Assembly (NCBI GenBank): GCA_024402765.1
Contig: JAKSTC010000007.1
Coordinates: 1-45,161, forward strand
Direction of reading: 5' to 3'
Length of the DNA stretch: 45,161 bases
From: Alphaproteobacteria bacterium
GTDB lineage: Bacteria > Pseudomonadota > Alphaproteobacteria > Rs-D84
Under the pieces are notes generated by a model, which did no database searches, was not told where the DNA came from, and saw only the letters and a list, made by a program, of their open reading frames with translations. Each line of letters opens with the position of its first letter. The first letter of the stretch is position 1. A program made the position numbers and the translations under genes. This document shows positions 1-7,622 of the stretch, in pieces.

Positions 1-70
1 TATAAAAATGAATATTTATCGCAAAAAGTGGTTGACTTTTAACCTAGGTTTTTTTCCACCACATGAACCC

Positions 71-100
71 AAAAAAACGCCCGGTTTGGGCGGAATATTT
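71..100. terminator. GC-rich hairpin between A and T runs
   Basis: CGCCC (78-82) pairs with GGGCG (88-92) around a 5-nt loop. Seven A residues lie to the left, so on the minus strand the stem is followed by seven T. To the right is ATATTTTT, a weaker tail for plus-strand transcripts. It probably ends minus-strand transcription from the peroxiredoxin gene, reading through the antisense of tRNA-Ser, and may also stop a gene left of the window. Positions 1-70 show no gene. Confidence 0.55.
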
Positions 101-106
101 TTACCC

Positions 107-134
107 TTGCAAAATAATAGCGATTGAATATAAT
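107..134 (+). promoter_or_regulatory. Promoter of tRNA-Ser(CGA)
   Basis: TTGCAA (107-112), 16-nt spacer, TATAAT (129-134). The predicted start lies about 7 nt before the tRNA 5' end, as expected for a monocistronic tRNA. Confidence 0.6.
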
Positions 135-147
135 ACCGCGGTATAGC

Positions 148-237
148 GGAGATATGGCAGAGCGGTTGAATGCGCGCGACTCGAAATCGTGTATACAGGT
201 AACTGTATCGGGGGTTCAAATCCCTCTATCTCCGCCA
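148..237 (+). tRNA. tRNA-Ser (anticodon CGA)
   Basis: Class II tRNA of 90 nt with encoded CCA. The acceptor stem is GGAGATA (148-154) with TATCTCC (227-233), followed by discriminator G and CCA. The anticodon loop is CTCGAAA with anticodon CGA. There is a long variable arm, and the T-arm carries GGTTCAAATCC. It decodes UCG. The strong promoter at 107-134 supports independent expression. Confidence 0.95.
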
Positions 238-246
238 TTTGTATTT

Positions 247-975
247 TTATTTTTTCTTTTTCGTTTTTTTATTCAACTTTTCCATAATCGTTTCTGAATT
301 CAGTTTTTTAAATGTTAAAAACCACGCTTTGACATATTGGTCTGTTTTTTTAGAAGTTAATCTTTTTTGCATTTGATCGTATGTTGTTGGTGCACCGATT
401 ATAACGGGCTTGCCTGGTTCCCAATTCGCAGGTGTTGATACACCAAATGAATCTGTGGTTTGTAATGCAACCAAAATGCGTTTAATTTCATCAAAATTGC
501 GCCCGGTGGATGCAGGGTAGTATAAAATCGTTCTGATAATTCCATGTGGGTCAATGATAAACACCGCGCGCACAGCGTGGGTTGTTGACATATTCGGGTG
601 AATCATACCATACAGGCGCGCGACATTCATACTCAAATCATCTATTAATGGGAAAGAAATTTTAACGCGTTTACCGTTTATTGAAATTTTCTCAATCGCA
701 TCAAACCATGCCAGATGGGATGGATTCGCCCCGATTGACAGGCCGATTATTTCTGTATTTAATGTGCGCAATTCATTAATTATATTTTCAAAAGCAATGA
801 ATTCTGTGGTGCATACGGGCGTAAAATCGTTTGGGTGTGAAAATAAAATAATCCATTTGCCAGCATAATCTTTGGGAAAATTAACTGTGCCATTGGTCGT
901 TGTCGCGGTAAAGTTTGGGGCGACATCGCCAATAAGTGGTAATCTGGGGGCCATGGTTTGTGTTTCGTTTTGCAT
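247..975 (-). CDS. 1-Cys peroxiredoxin (Prx6/AhpC-TSA family)
   Basis: Thiol peroxidase of the thioredoxin fold, predicted to reduce H2O2 and alkyl hydroperoxides in the cytoplasm. The peroxidatic motif HPNDFTPVCTTE is present with its cysteine at residue 55. This is the only cysteine in the 242-residue protein, so there is no resolving Cys and an external thiol must recycle it. The length and the long C-terminal segment with LYYPASTGRNFDEI are typical of the Prx6 subgroup rather than AhpC. It ends in an unusual lysine tail (KKTKKKK). The start is supported by AAAGGA upstream of the ATG. It is divergent from the IHF gene, and a possible promoter (GCGACA-17-TAAAAT) lies in the shared 138-bp gap. 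Confidence 0.92.
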   Translation of the reverse strand: MQNETQTMAPRLPLIGDVAPNFTATTTNGTVNFPKDYAGKWIILFSHPNDFTPVCTTEFIAFENIINELRTLNTEIIGLSIGANPSHLAWFDAIEKISINGKRVKISFPLIDDLSMNVARLYGMIHPNMSTTHAVRAVFIIDPHGIIRTILYYPASTGRNFDEIKRILVALQTTDSFGVSTPANWEPGKPVIIGAPTTYDQMQKRLTSKKTDQYVKAWFLTFKKLNSETIMEKLNKKTKKKK

Positions 976-1066
976 AATTTATCCTTTGCTTATGTTCATA
1001 CAGATTTTACCATTGGTGGTGGGGTGTCGCACCAGGAAGCATTTCCTGAAACAAAATACTTTACAC

Positions 1067-1095
1067 TTGAAAAAATGTGCTAAAATATGCATAAT
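1067..1095 (+). promoter_or_regulatory. Candidate promoter of ihfB-accDA
   Basis: TTGAAA (1067-1072), 17-nt spacer, CATAAT (1090-1095), leaving a very short 5' UTR before the ATG at 1114. An alternative -10 is TAAAAT (1081-1086). Confidence 0.4.
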
Positions 1096-1113
1096 ATACG
1101 AAAAGGAATTATA

Positions 1114-1392
1114 ATGAAACGTTCTGATATCATAAGGACTATTCAGGTGCAATTTAATCGTATGCGCACTACAGACGCGGCGGCAATTTTGGATGCGGTG
1201 TCGGACTATGCCATTGAATCTGTGGCAAATGGTAATCGGATTGAAATTCGTGGTTTTGGAACATTTCAACCACGTACCCGCGCAGCCAAGGTTGGGTATA
1301 ACCCCAGCAGCGGCGAAAAAATGACATTGGCCCCAGGAAAAACAGTTTTGTTTAAGCCCAGTCGCGAATTAACAAAAAAGATGAACGGATAA
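1114..1392 (+). CDS. ihfB: IHF-beta/HU-type DNA-bending protein
   Basis: Histone-like protein of 92 residues that bends DNA as a dimer. The beta-ribbon arm shows NGNRIEIRGFGTFQPRTRAAK, followed by GYNPSSGEK and the C-terminal FKPSREL. The phrases RIEIRGFG and FKPSxEL fit the IHF beta subunit better than HU, so the symbol is a best guess. The start is set at the ATG after AAAGGAATT; an upstream in-frame ATG at 1087 lies inside the promoter and has no ribosome site. accDA begins 4 nt after its stop, so the two are probably co-transcribed. In many alphaproteobacteria ihfB lies in other neighbourhoods, so pairing with fatty-acid genes is a local arrangement. Confidence 0.85.
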   Translation: MKRSDIIRTIQVQFNRMRTTDAAAILDAVSDYAIESVANGNRIEIRGFGTFQPRTRAAKVGYNPSSGEKMTLAPGKTVLFKPSRELTKKMNG

Positions 1393-1396
1393 TCAA

Positions 1397-3148
1397 ATGT
1401 TTAACAAAAATTCTGGAATTAAAAATCGCAATCGTGATAAGTATGATCGTGTGCGTAAATTAATGTGGATAAAATGCGAATCTTGTGGTCGTTTGGTGTA
1501 TTACAAGGATTACAAGGATAATAATTATATCTGTCCGCGTTGTGGTCACGCTTTTATGATGAGTCCCAAGCAGCGTTTTAACTTGTTGTTTGGTAATGTT
1601 GATTGGTCGCGTATTAATCTGCCAACCCCAACCGATGATCCATTAAAGTTTGTTGATAGGGTTTCCTATGTTGATAGGTTAGAAGATGCACGCGGTGAAA
1701 CAGGTCAAGCAGATGCAATCGTTGCCGCAGATGGTGTAATTGGTGATATTCCAACAACGGTGTGTGTGTTAAATGGTTATTTTATGATGGGCTCAATGGG
1801 GCGTGCGGTTGGTGATGGCATTGTTGCCGCAATTGAACATGCGATTGAATTAAAACAGCCATTTGTTATGGTTACTTCCAGTGGTGGGGCCCGTATGCAG
1901 GAAAATATTCTGGCATTGATGCAGATGGCGCGCACAACGGTCGCAGTGAACAAACTACATGCAAACCATATTCCGTATATTGTGATTTTAAGTGACCCGA
2001 CATATGGTGGTGTAACGGCATCTTTTGCGATGTTGGGCGATATTAATATTGCAGAGGCGGGCGCCAGAATTGGCTTTGCGGGGCGCAGGGTCATTGAACA
2101 AAATATTCGTGAAAAATTACCGTCTAATTTCCAAACTGCTGATTATTTATACGATCATGGTATGATTGATATTGTTTGTCCACGAACTGGTTTGCACGAT
2201 ACTTTGATTGATGTTTTATCTGTATTAACACATAAAACGGTGGATATTACACCGATTAAGGTTACAACACCAAAATACGAAAAATCAAAACGCATTCGTG
2301 GAATGGGTGAAAACCCTGCATATGACAAGGTGTTATTGGCGCGCCATGAAAACAGACCACACTTTTTGGACTATGTTAATAACATTGTTGATGGGTGGAC
2401 ATATCTGGCGGGCGATCGGTGCTTTGGCGAAGATCCTGCGATGGCATCTGGTATCGGTTTTTGGCGTGGAATACCGGCGGTTATAATCGGTCAAGAACAG
2501 GGTCGCACAATCGAAACCCGTCAAAAATATCGCTTTGGTATGGTTAATCCTGAGGGGTATCGCAAGGCGGTTCGTATGATGCGTTTGGCGGAAAAATTCA
2601 ATTTGCCACTGATTTCTCTGTTTGATACGGCGGGTGCATTTGCCGGGCGTGATGGCGAAGAACGCGGTCAGTCCCAGGCGATTGCAATGGCAATATCGAC
2701 AGGTCTGGATATAAAAACACCGTTTGTTGCGGTCAATGTAGGCCAGGGTGGTTCAGGCGGTGCGATTGCGATTGGAACGGGCGATAGGGTTTACATGCTG
2801 GAAAACGCGATTTATTCTGTGATTGCCCCAGAATCTTGTGCAAGTATTTTATGGAAAGATAATAAGTTCAAGGCCGCCGCCGCAGGTGCATTAAAACTGA
2901 CTGCGCGTGATATGGCAAACCTTAATGTGATTGATGGAATTATCCAGGAACCCTTAGGTGGTGCACATACCGATTGGCAAACAACGATGGAATTGGTTGC
3001 CGATACAGTTGCCGGTGCGATTAAGGAATTGTCTGAAATTCCTGTGGACGAATTACCAATCAAACGTGGTGAAAAGTTTTTGGCAATGACGCGTGATGTT
3101 GAAATCTTTCAACCTGAAACGCAAGCGACTGAACAAGGCAGTATATAA
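1397..3148 (+). CDS. accDA: Acetyl-CoA carboxylase carboxyltransferase, fused AccD-AccA
   Basis: Single 583-residue polypeptide carrying both carboxyltransferase halves that transfer CO2 from carboxybiotin to acetyl-CoA, the first step of fatty-acid synthesis. Residues about 20-290 are AccD: a zinc ribbon with Cys27/Cys30 and Cys46/Cys49, then SSGGARMQE (161-169) and PTYGGVTASF (201-210). Residues about 305-575 are AccA: ARHENRPHFLDYV, GQEQGRTIETRQKYRFGM, DTAGAFAG and GQGGSGGAIAIG (449-460). The join is a short basic linker (KYEKSKRIRGMGENP). The usual helical N-terminal segment of AccA (LDFE region, about 60 residues) is absent. The DNA shows no stop or frame change between the halves. The biotin carrier and carboxylase genes are not in this window. 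Confidence 0.93.
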   Translation: MFNKNSGIKNRNRDKYDRVRKLMWIKCESCGRLVYYKDYKDNNYICPRCGHAFMMSPKQRFNLLFGNVDWSRINLPTPTDDPLKFVDRVSYVDRLEDARGETGQADAIVAADGVIGDIPTTVCVLNGYFMMGSMGRAVGDGIVAAIEHAIELKQPFVMVTSSGGARMQENILALMQMARTTVAVNKLHANHIPYIVILSDPTYGGVTASFAMLGDINIAEAGARIGFAGRRVIEQNIREKLPSNFQTADYLYDHGMIDIVCPRTGLHDTLIDVLSVLTHKTVDITPIKVTTPKYEKSKRIRGMGENPAYDKVLLARHENRPHFLDYVNNIVDGWTYLAGDRCFGEDPAMASGIGFWRGIPAVIIGQEQGRTIETRQKYRFGMVNPEGYRKAVRMMRLAEKFNLPLISLFDTAGAFAGRDGEERGQSQAIAMAISTGLDIKTPFVAVNVGQGGSGGAIAIGTGDRVYMLENAIYSVIAPESCASILWKDNKFKAAAAGALKLTARDMANLNVIDGIIQEPLGGAHTDWQTTMELVADTVAGAIKELSEIPVDELPIKRGEKFLAMTRDVEIFQPETQATEQGSI

Positions 3149-3160
3149 AATTTTCATATT

Positions 3161-3184
3161 GCAATAACAAAGGGGTGTTATTGC
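3161..3184. terminator. Hairpin between convergent accDA and exported-protein gene
   Basis: Perfect 8-bp stem GCAATAAC/GTTATTGC with an 8-nt loop, overlapping the stop codon of the minus-strand gene. T-runs are weak on both sides, so shared termination is only likely. Confidence 0.4.
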
Positions 3185-4125
3185 GATAATTTAGGAAAGG
3201 ATGACATAAAACTTGTAACATTTGTTGTATTAAATACTTGTGTCGCGTCTTTGCCTGATAACTTGTTTTTCCATGCCGAGAAATCAATCTTACTTACATC
3301 AATTTCACTAAAATCTAAATTATCAAAATCAAGCTTGTTTACATTTGTCATCCCTGCAGATTTTAATCCTTCCTTGAACATTTTTATTTTGTCTTTGTTT
3401 TCTTTGGAATCGTTTTTCTTGTCTTTGATTTTGTCCCAATCAATATGGTTGGTTAAAACATTCCCAATTCCACCTAATGCGGCACCACCAATACCAACCC
3501 CCAGCCCGATTTTTTTGTTTTTATCGGTTGCGTCTTTTTGTTCGTTCCATTTTTGTGCGTCCGCACTATTTGGGTCGGTTAGTGCGCGCGCAACGGATGC
3601 GTATGTTCCATTTGTTATACCGGTTGATGTGTCATCATATAAACCAGTGTTTGCCTTATCTGATATAACCTCTGATTCAATTCCGGGTTTTAAGTCTAAT
3701 GCTTCCTTGCGTTCTTTGAGGTCGGCTGCCAAAGTTATATATTCTTGATACAAGTCAAATAATTTATCGGCGGGCAGCTGCACACCATTTGTGCCACCTT
3801 TTACATTTTTCCCATTTCCATATTCACAACGGAAAGTTTCCATATATGCGGTCATATCCATTTCAGCATCTTTGTCCGCACGTTGTTCAGCGAGTCCCTG
3901 TGCCAATTCCATACCGCCAATTCCGGTTGCTGCCATAGTGACCGCACCCAATGTCCGATTTGCCAACGATTGTTCTCTGTTTTTTGCCGCCAAGTATTTT
4001 TCTTCTAACTCATTTGCACGATTGTATAATTCCGCAAATGGATTCGGTGGCAACATACTGGCACTATCATCCGCGTATACCGGCACACAAATGAACAAAA
4101 TAAAAAGCATTGCTATTTTTTTCAT
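3178..4125 (-). CDS. Exported protein of unknown function (second gene of leader-controlled pair)
   Basis: 315 residues, family not recognised. A clear Sec signal peptide (MKKIAMLFILFICVPVYADD, cleavage near residue 18) sends it to the periplasm or outside. The mature part begins with a charged, probably helical region (NELEEKYLAAKNREQS). It then has two Gly/Ala-rich stretches that could be membrane-active or flexible (AVTMAATGIGGMEL and GLGVGIGGAALGGIG), a Lys/Asp-rich stretch, and a C-terminus with repeating Leu-Asp-Phe/Ile-Asp phrases (KLDFDNLDFSEIDVSKIDF). Its ATG overlaps the TGA of the preceding gene (ATGA), so translation is coupled. Both probably share the promoter and structured leader at 5058-5286. 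Confidence 0.8.
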   Translation of the reverse strand: MKKIAMLFILFICVPVYADDSASMLPPNPFAELYNRANELEEKYLAAKNREQSLANRTLGAVTMAATGIGGMELAQGLAEQRADKDAEMDMTAYMETFRCEYGNGKNVKGGTNGVQLPADKLFDLYQEYITLAADLKERKEALDLKPGIESEVISDKANTGLYDDTSTGITNGTYASVARALTDPNSADAQKWNEQKDATDKNKKIGLGVGIGGAALGGIGNVLTNHIDWDKIKDKKNDSKENKDKIKMFKEGLKSAGMTNVNKLDFDNLDFSEIDVSKIDFSAWKNKLSGKDATQVFNTTNVTSFMSSFPKLSQ

Positions 4126-5057
4126 TTTGCGTCCTTGTATGTTGTAGAAACACTCCGAGAATAATTGTAATCCTTAGATATTGCGTACCCGCCAGGAATA
4201 TTGGAGTTTGATTCCCATTTAGAAAAATCTTCGCTTTGACGTTCAACTATATAAACATTGCCATCAGGTCCTATTTCTTTACCAATTACATCATGTTTTC
4301 CATTGATTGTGTCTTCTACTTCTTGATTAAGCCACCCATACCATTTGTTGTATAAGACAATATCACACCATACATCTAGACCTAAAGTTTCTTCTAACAA
4401 ACTATCTGTTTTATCACTCATATTATTACTCCGATAGTCTAACGTAACCTTACAATATTGATGGGCATTTTTATTGTAGAAATCTTTATCATATGTAATT
4501 ATTTTCAAATAATCGTTATTGCCAGAACGCGCTTTTTTGCCATATTTATCTTTTTGGCTATCTTCTCGTACATTTACATGAAACTCTTCAAATCCATCTG
4601 GATATTTACAAATCAACCAACCATCGCGCTTACACACGTTGGAATCAAGTTTACCACGGTCCAACCACGACTGTTTTTCTGTAAAATTACGTCCTGTAAT
4701 ATCAGAACCAAAATCATGTTGTGTAATCTTTCGTCCGGTTTCCTTACTGTGTTGTTCTAACTCTGCCATAAAAGTATCTTTGTAATAATCGAATGCTTTT
4801 TGTGCTAGATATGAACGCGCCATAGTCAATTTTTGTTCATCAGTTAATTTTTTGGATGTTAATTTTTTTGCATAATCTGGGTCCAGTTTTAATATTTGTT
4901 TTTCCAGTTCTGCATAATCTTGCCGCAGAGAATCGGTAATATCTCGGGAAGAGTTGACAATTTGTTGTGCTTCATCGGTATAGTATTCACTATCTGCCCC
5001 AAACACCATAAATGGTGCAAACAATGATAGTAATAAAAATGATACAAAAACCCTCAT
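4122..5057 (-). CDS. Exported protein of unknown function (first gene of leader-controlled pair)
   Basis: 311 residues from the chosen ATG; no known family recognised. The N-terminus MRVFVSFLLLSLFAPFMVFG is a signal peptide. The mature part opens with a charged helical segment (IVNSSRDITDSLRQDYAELE), possibly a coiled coil. It is followed by a Tyr/Asp/Lys-rich region with four cysteines (CKRDGWLICKYPDGFEEF, YCKVTL, DVWCDIVL) that could form two disulfides outside the cytoplasm. The start is placed at 5057 because GGGGGA sits about 7 nt upstream. An in-frame TTG at 5072 would leave no room for a ribosome site. Coupled by ATGA to the downstream exported protein. Confidence 0.8.
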   Translation of the reverse strand: MRVFVSFLLLSLFAPFMVFGADSEYYTDEAQQIVNSSRDITDSLRQDYAELEKQILKLDPDYAKKLTSKKLTDEQKLTMARSYLAQKAFDYYKDTFMAELEQHSKETGRKITQHDFGSDITGRNFTEKQSWLDRGKLDSNVCKRDGWLICKYPDGFEEFHVNVREDSQKDKYGKKARSGNNDYLKIITYDKDFYNKNAHQYCKVTLDYRSNNMSDKTDSLLEETLGLDVWCDIVLYNKWYGWLNQEVEDTINGKHDVIGKEIGPDGNVYIVERQSEDFSKWESNSNIPGGYAISKDYNYSRSVSTTYKDAK

Positions 5058-5251
5058 CCCAACATCCCCCAAAATACAAAAACCGCAACATTCACGAAGC
5101 GGTTGGAGGTTAAAGACTATAATCAGTAGAAATAGCGGGTTTATTTAGATATATCACCGCCCTCCAACCTATAGTTGGAGATGTTTCTGTCCATGCGGAC
5201 ATTACTGATTTAGAGGTCTTTGATGCCCCAACGACAACATCAATGTCGTCA
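5058..5251 (-). promoter_or_regulatory. Structured leader RNA with terminator/antiterminator pairings
   Basis: Untranslated leader of about 194 nt before the exported-protein pair. In transcript order: a hairpin around 5232-5250; an outer helix joining 5216-5221 to 5112-5117 and 5203-5210 to 5121-5128 (6 bp plus 8 bp, perfect, with a small internal loop); inside it TGTCC/GGACA (5188-5192 with 5197-5201), CTCCAAC/GTTGGAG (5174-5180 with 5162-5168) and GCGG/CCGC (5135-5138 with 5157-5160). The strand at 5161-5169 can pair instead with 5101-5109 over 9 bp. Segment 5099-5104, which overlaps that strand, is also needed for a terminator stem with 5081-5086, followed by TTTTTGTATTTT. This gives a 1:2, 2:3, 3:4 switch layout. 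No riboswitch class was recognised and no leader peptide is obvious. Confidence 0.55.
5081..5104 (-). terminator. Leader terminator (attenuator) before the exported-protein genes
   Basis: AACCGC (5104-5099 on the minus strand) pairs with GCGGTT (5086-5081) across a 12-nt loop, followed by a T-rich tract. It lies only about 25 nt upstream of the ATG at 5057, so it would abort transcription of the pair unless disrupted. Confidence 0.5.
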
Positions 5252-5257
5252 CAACAT

Positions 5258-5286
5258 AGTGTAGCAAAAATCAAAAAATAAATCAA
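5258..5286 (-). promoter_or_regulatory. Promoter of the exported-protein pair
   Basis: On the minus strand, TTGATT (5286-5281), exact 17-nt spacer, TACACT (5263-5258). It lies just after the likely terminator of the PAP2 gene and fixes the leader start near 5251. Confidence 0.55.
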
Positions 5287-5287
5287 A

Positions 5288-5313
5288 CAAAAAAAACGCC
5301 ATTTAGCGATGTT
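5288..5313 (-). terminator. Terminator of the PAP2 gene
   Basis: Short stem (CGC/GCG at 5297-5299 and 5306-5308, with possible outer AAC/GTT pairing), followed on the minus strand by eight or more T. The stem is weak but the T-run is strong. Confidence 0.45.
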
Positions 5314-5316
5314 TTT

Positions 5317-5853
5317 TTAAAAACGCATATTGAAATTTAATTGTGCACCATGGGTGTCGCCCGATACGGTTATAACCGAACCATCACCCAGTGCATCCAC
5401 AAATGCCCAGTTATACAGTGCCGCAATTGCCGCCCCCGCCAGGCAATCGTGAAAATAATGTTTTCTTTCGTTAATTCTGGTAAATGCTGTAAAACCCGCC
5501 AGTGCATAGGGTGCTAATGCCTGTTTCCAGCCGTAACGCCTATGTATAAAAAATGCCCCTGAGAAAGCCGCCGCAGTATGTGTAGACGGGAAAGAATTTT
5601 TATCGGATTTATCGGGACGTTCTTCATTAATAATTGTTTTCAACCCCAATGCGGTTACTTCGGTCGCAACAAATTGTGCCGCAAATTGTTTCGCGCCCGT
5701 CCAACCGGGCTCTGCAATGGCTAAACCAGCCGCATATGCTGGAACAATTACCTGGGTCATATTTCCCAATGTTTCAAGTGTAGAATCAGCATAAGCAGAT
5801 GTAGTCGCACATGCACACATAATTAATGCACAAAATAAGTTTGTTTTAGGCAT
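5317..5853 (-). CDS. PAP2-family phosphatase, exported or membrane-associated
   Basis: Phosphatidic-acid-phosphatase type 2 fold, a group that removes phosphate from lipid phosphates, undecaprenyl pyrophosphate or lipid A. All three signature blocks are present: Lys72...Arg79-Pro80 (KTIINEERP), PSTH (89-92) and Arg126-x5-His132-x3-Asp136. The 178-residue protein begins with a hydrophobic export signal ending near YADS. It ends in QLNFNMRF, alternating residues with a terminal Phe like an outer-membrane protein end, which is only suggestive. The start is the ATG at 5853 with GAGGAAA upstream; the longer frame runs into tRNA-Ser and is not used. It follows that tRNA's terminator by about 20 nt, so its own promoter is unclear. 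Substrate unknown. Confidence 0.85.
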   Translation of the reverse strand: MPKTNLFCALIMCACATTSAYADSTLETLGNMTQVIVPAYAAGLAIAEPGWTGAKQFAAQFVATEVTALGLKTIINEERPDKSDKNSFPSTHTAAAFSGAFFIHRRYGWKQALAPYALAGFTAFTRINERKHYFHDCLAGAAIAALYNWAFVDALGDGSVITVSGDTHGAQLNFNMRF

Positions 5854-5872
5854 ATTTTCCTCACTCTGTGTC

Positions 5873-5908
5873 AAAAAAAAAATCGCCAGTATTCCAAAAA
5901 TACTGGCG
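5873..5908 (-). terminator. Terminator of tRNA-Ser(GCT)
   Basis: Perfect 10-bp stem CGCCAGTATT/AATACTGGCG (5884-5893 with 5899-5908), whose 5' arm uses the tRNA 3' end, followed on the minus strand by ten T. Confidence 0.85.
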
Positions 5909-5992
5909 GAGCGTATAGGACTCGAACCTATGCATGGTTTTGAAGCCATGACGGATTAGCAATCCGCTGCATTACCACTCTGCCAACGCTCC
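5904..5992 (-). tRNA. tRNA-Ser (anticodon GCT)
   Basis: Class II tRNA with encoded CCA. The acceptor GGAGCGT pairs with ACGCTCC, followed by G and CCA. The anticodon loop is TTGCTAA (anticodon GCT, reading AGC/AGU). It has a long variable arm, and the T-arm contains GGTTCGAGTCC. A strong terminator begins in its 3' end. Confidence 0.95.
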
Positions 5993-6047
5993 ACATGGTT
6001 GTGTATTATATAGAATCAGATTTATAAATGCAAGCCTGAAAATCATA

Positions 6048-6076
6048 TTGAAATTTTTATTCAATTAAATTATTAT
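6048..6076 (+). promoter_or_regulatory. Promoter of cysS
   Basis: TTGAAA (6048-6053), 17-nt spacer, TATTAT (6071-6076). The ATTGAA...TTCAAT dyad across the -35 may be incidental in such AT-rich DNA. Confidence 0.6.
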
Positions 6077-6106
6077 AAAAATCAGAAAAAACTAAGGATT
6101 ATGAAT

Positions 6107-7534
6107 ATGCAAATCAGACTATACAACACAATGTCGCGCAAAATAGAAGATTTTAAACCTTTGACCCCCGGTCATGTTGGTTTTTATTCTTGCGGTCCAA
6201 CGGTTTATCATTATGCGCATTTGGGAAATTTGTTGTATATGGTTCAATGTGATAACTTAAAACGTATGTTTATGGCAAATGGTTATGATGTTCATCATGT
6301 TATGAATATCACTGATGTTGGACATTTGACTAACGAAGATAATGATGGTGCTGGCGAAGATAAAATGGAAAAGGGTGCAGCACGCGATAATAAATCTGTG
6401 TGGGATATCGCTAAATATTATAAAGATGAATTTTTGCGTGATTATGATTCTTTGAATTTAATTCGCCCAACCGATATGCCACACGCAACAGATTATATTA
6501 ATGAACAAATAGAATTGGTGCGAAATCTTGAGAAACTAGGATATACTTATGAAATTCCCGGCGATGGTATTTATTATGATACATCAAAATTTGCAGATTA
6601 CGGTGCATTGACCGGCGGCAGTTTGTCTGGAAATAGGGCGGGTGCACGTGTGGAATTTAATAGTGCAAAACGCAACCCGACGGATTTTGCTTTATGGAAA
6701 TTTTCACCAAAGGATGTTAAACGTCAAATGGAGTGGAATAGTCCATGGGGTATTGGTTTCCCCGGTTGGCATGCAGAATGCAGTGCGATGAGTATGAAAT
6801 TATTAGGAAATCATTTTGATATTCATGGTGGTGGCGAAGATTTATCGCGTGTTCATCATACAAACGAAATTGCGCAATCAGAACCTATTGTTGGAAAACC
6901 GTGGGTTAATTATTGGTTTCATGTCAGTTTTTTGCTAGATAAAAGTGGTGCAAAAATGGCAAAATCTAATGGTGAGTTTTTAGGTATGAATGCCGTTCGC
7001 GAACGTGGTATTGAACCAATTGTATTTCGTTATTGGATTGCAATGGGACATTACCAATCACAAATGGCATTTTCCTTTGATGCGTTGGATTCTGCGACAA
7101 CGGGTTATAAAAACCTGGTGCGTAAAATTGCTGATTTAATTAATGAAGAATCTGGTGAAATAAATCAAAACGAATATCAACAATGGCATGATAAATTGTT
7201 GGCACCGGTGTCTGACAACCTTAAAACCGCAGAAAGTTTGGTTGTTTTTCAAGATTTGTTAAAAGATAAATCTGTAAATTCCAAAACAAAACTGGAATTG
7301 GTAAAGTTTGTTGATGATTTGTTGGGCTTACAGTTATTGGAACATGCACAAAAATTACACAATTTGGAATCTGAATCTGCACCAAGCGATATTTTGGTAT
7401 TGGTTGAACAACGGGATAACGCTAAAAAGGCAAAAGATTGGGCTACTGCGGATTCTCTGCGCGATAAGGTTGATTCGCTTGGATGGACAATTGTTGATAC
7501 CAAAGATGGTACAAAAGTAGTAAAAAAAGCCTAA
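6107..7534 (+). CDS. cysS: Cysteinyl-tRNA synthetase
   Basis: Class I synthetase that charges tRNA-Cys with cysteine in the cytoplasm. The protein has 475 residues, normal for the family. The ATP-binding HIGH element is HYAHLGN (residues 35-41), just after zinc ligand Cys29 in SCGPTVY. The FPGWHAECSAMS and GGGEDLSRVHHTNE phrases are hallmarks of CysRS and hold the other zinc ligands. The KMSKS loop reads KMAKSNG, with Ala replacing the first Ser. The C-terminal helical domain ends in the usual AKDWATADSLRDKVDSLGW. ATG 6107 is preferred over 6101 because AAGGA is then 8 nt upstream rather than 2. Confidence 0.96.
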   Translation: MQIRLYNTMSRKIEDFKPLTPGHVGFYSCGPTVYHYAHLGNLLYMVQCDNLKRMFMANGYDVHHVMNITDVGHLTNEDNDGAGEDKMEKGAARDNKSVWDIAKYYKDEFLRDYDSLNLIRPTDMPHATDYINEQIELVRNLEKLGYTYEIPGDGIYYDTSKFADYGALTGGSLSGNRAGARVEFNSAKRNPTDFALWKFSPKDVKRQMEWNSPWGIGFPGWHAECSAMSMKLLGNHFDIHGGGEDLSRVHHTNEIAQSEPIVGKPWVNYWFHVSFLLDKSGAKMAKSNGEFLGMNAVRERGIEPIVFRYWIAMGHYQSQMAFSFDALDSATTGYKNLVRKIADLINEESGEINQNEYQQWHDKLLAPVSDNLKTAESLVVFQDLLKDKSVNSKTKLELVKFVDDLLGLQLLEHAQKLHNLESESAPSDILVLVEQRDNAKKAKDWATADSLRDKVDSLGWTIVDTKDGTKVVKKA

Positions 7535-7567
7535 ATAAAAAATTTTATATAAAAAATAAAATATATC

Positions 7568-7596
7568 TTGAAAAAAGCCCTTTTTTGCGCTATATT
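7568..7596 (+). promoter_or_regulatory. Promoter of trcR-rpoD
   Basis: TTGAAA (7568-7573), 17-nt spacer, TATATT (7591-7596). AAAAGGA precedes the trcR ATG at 7623. Confidence 0.6.
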
Positions 7597-7622
7597 AGCC
7601 CAAGCAACAAAAGGATTTTCTC

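Noticed and set aside
16..219. 67-codon frame on the minus strand at the left edge
   Set aside because: It runs through the antisense of tRNA-Ser and its terminator, with no ribosome site and no protein-like composition.
5112..5221. Known small RNAs (tmRNA, RNase P RNA, SRP RNA, 6S) at the structured leader
   Set aside because: None of their conserved cores was found, and the element lies directly in front of an operon with its own terminator.
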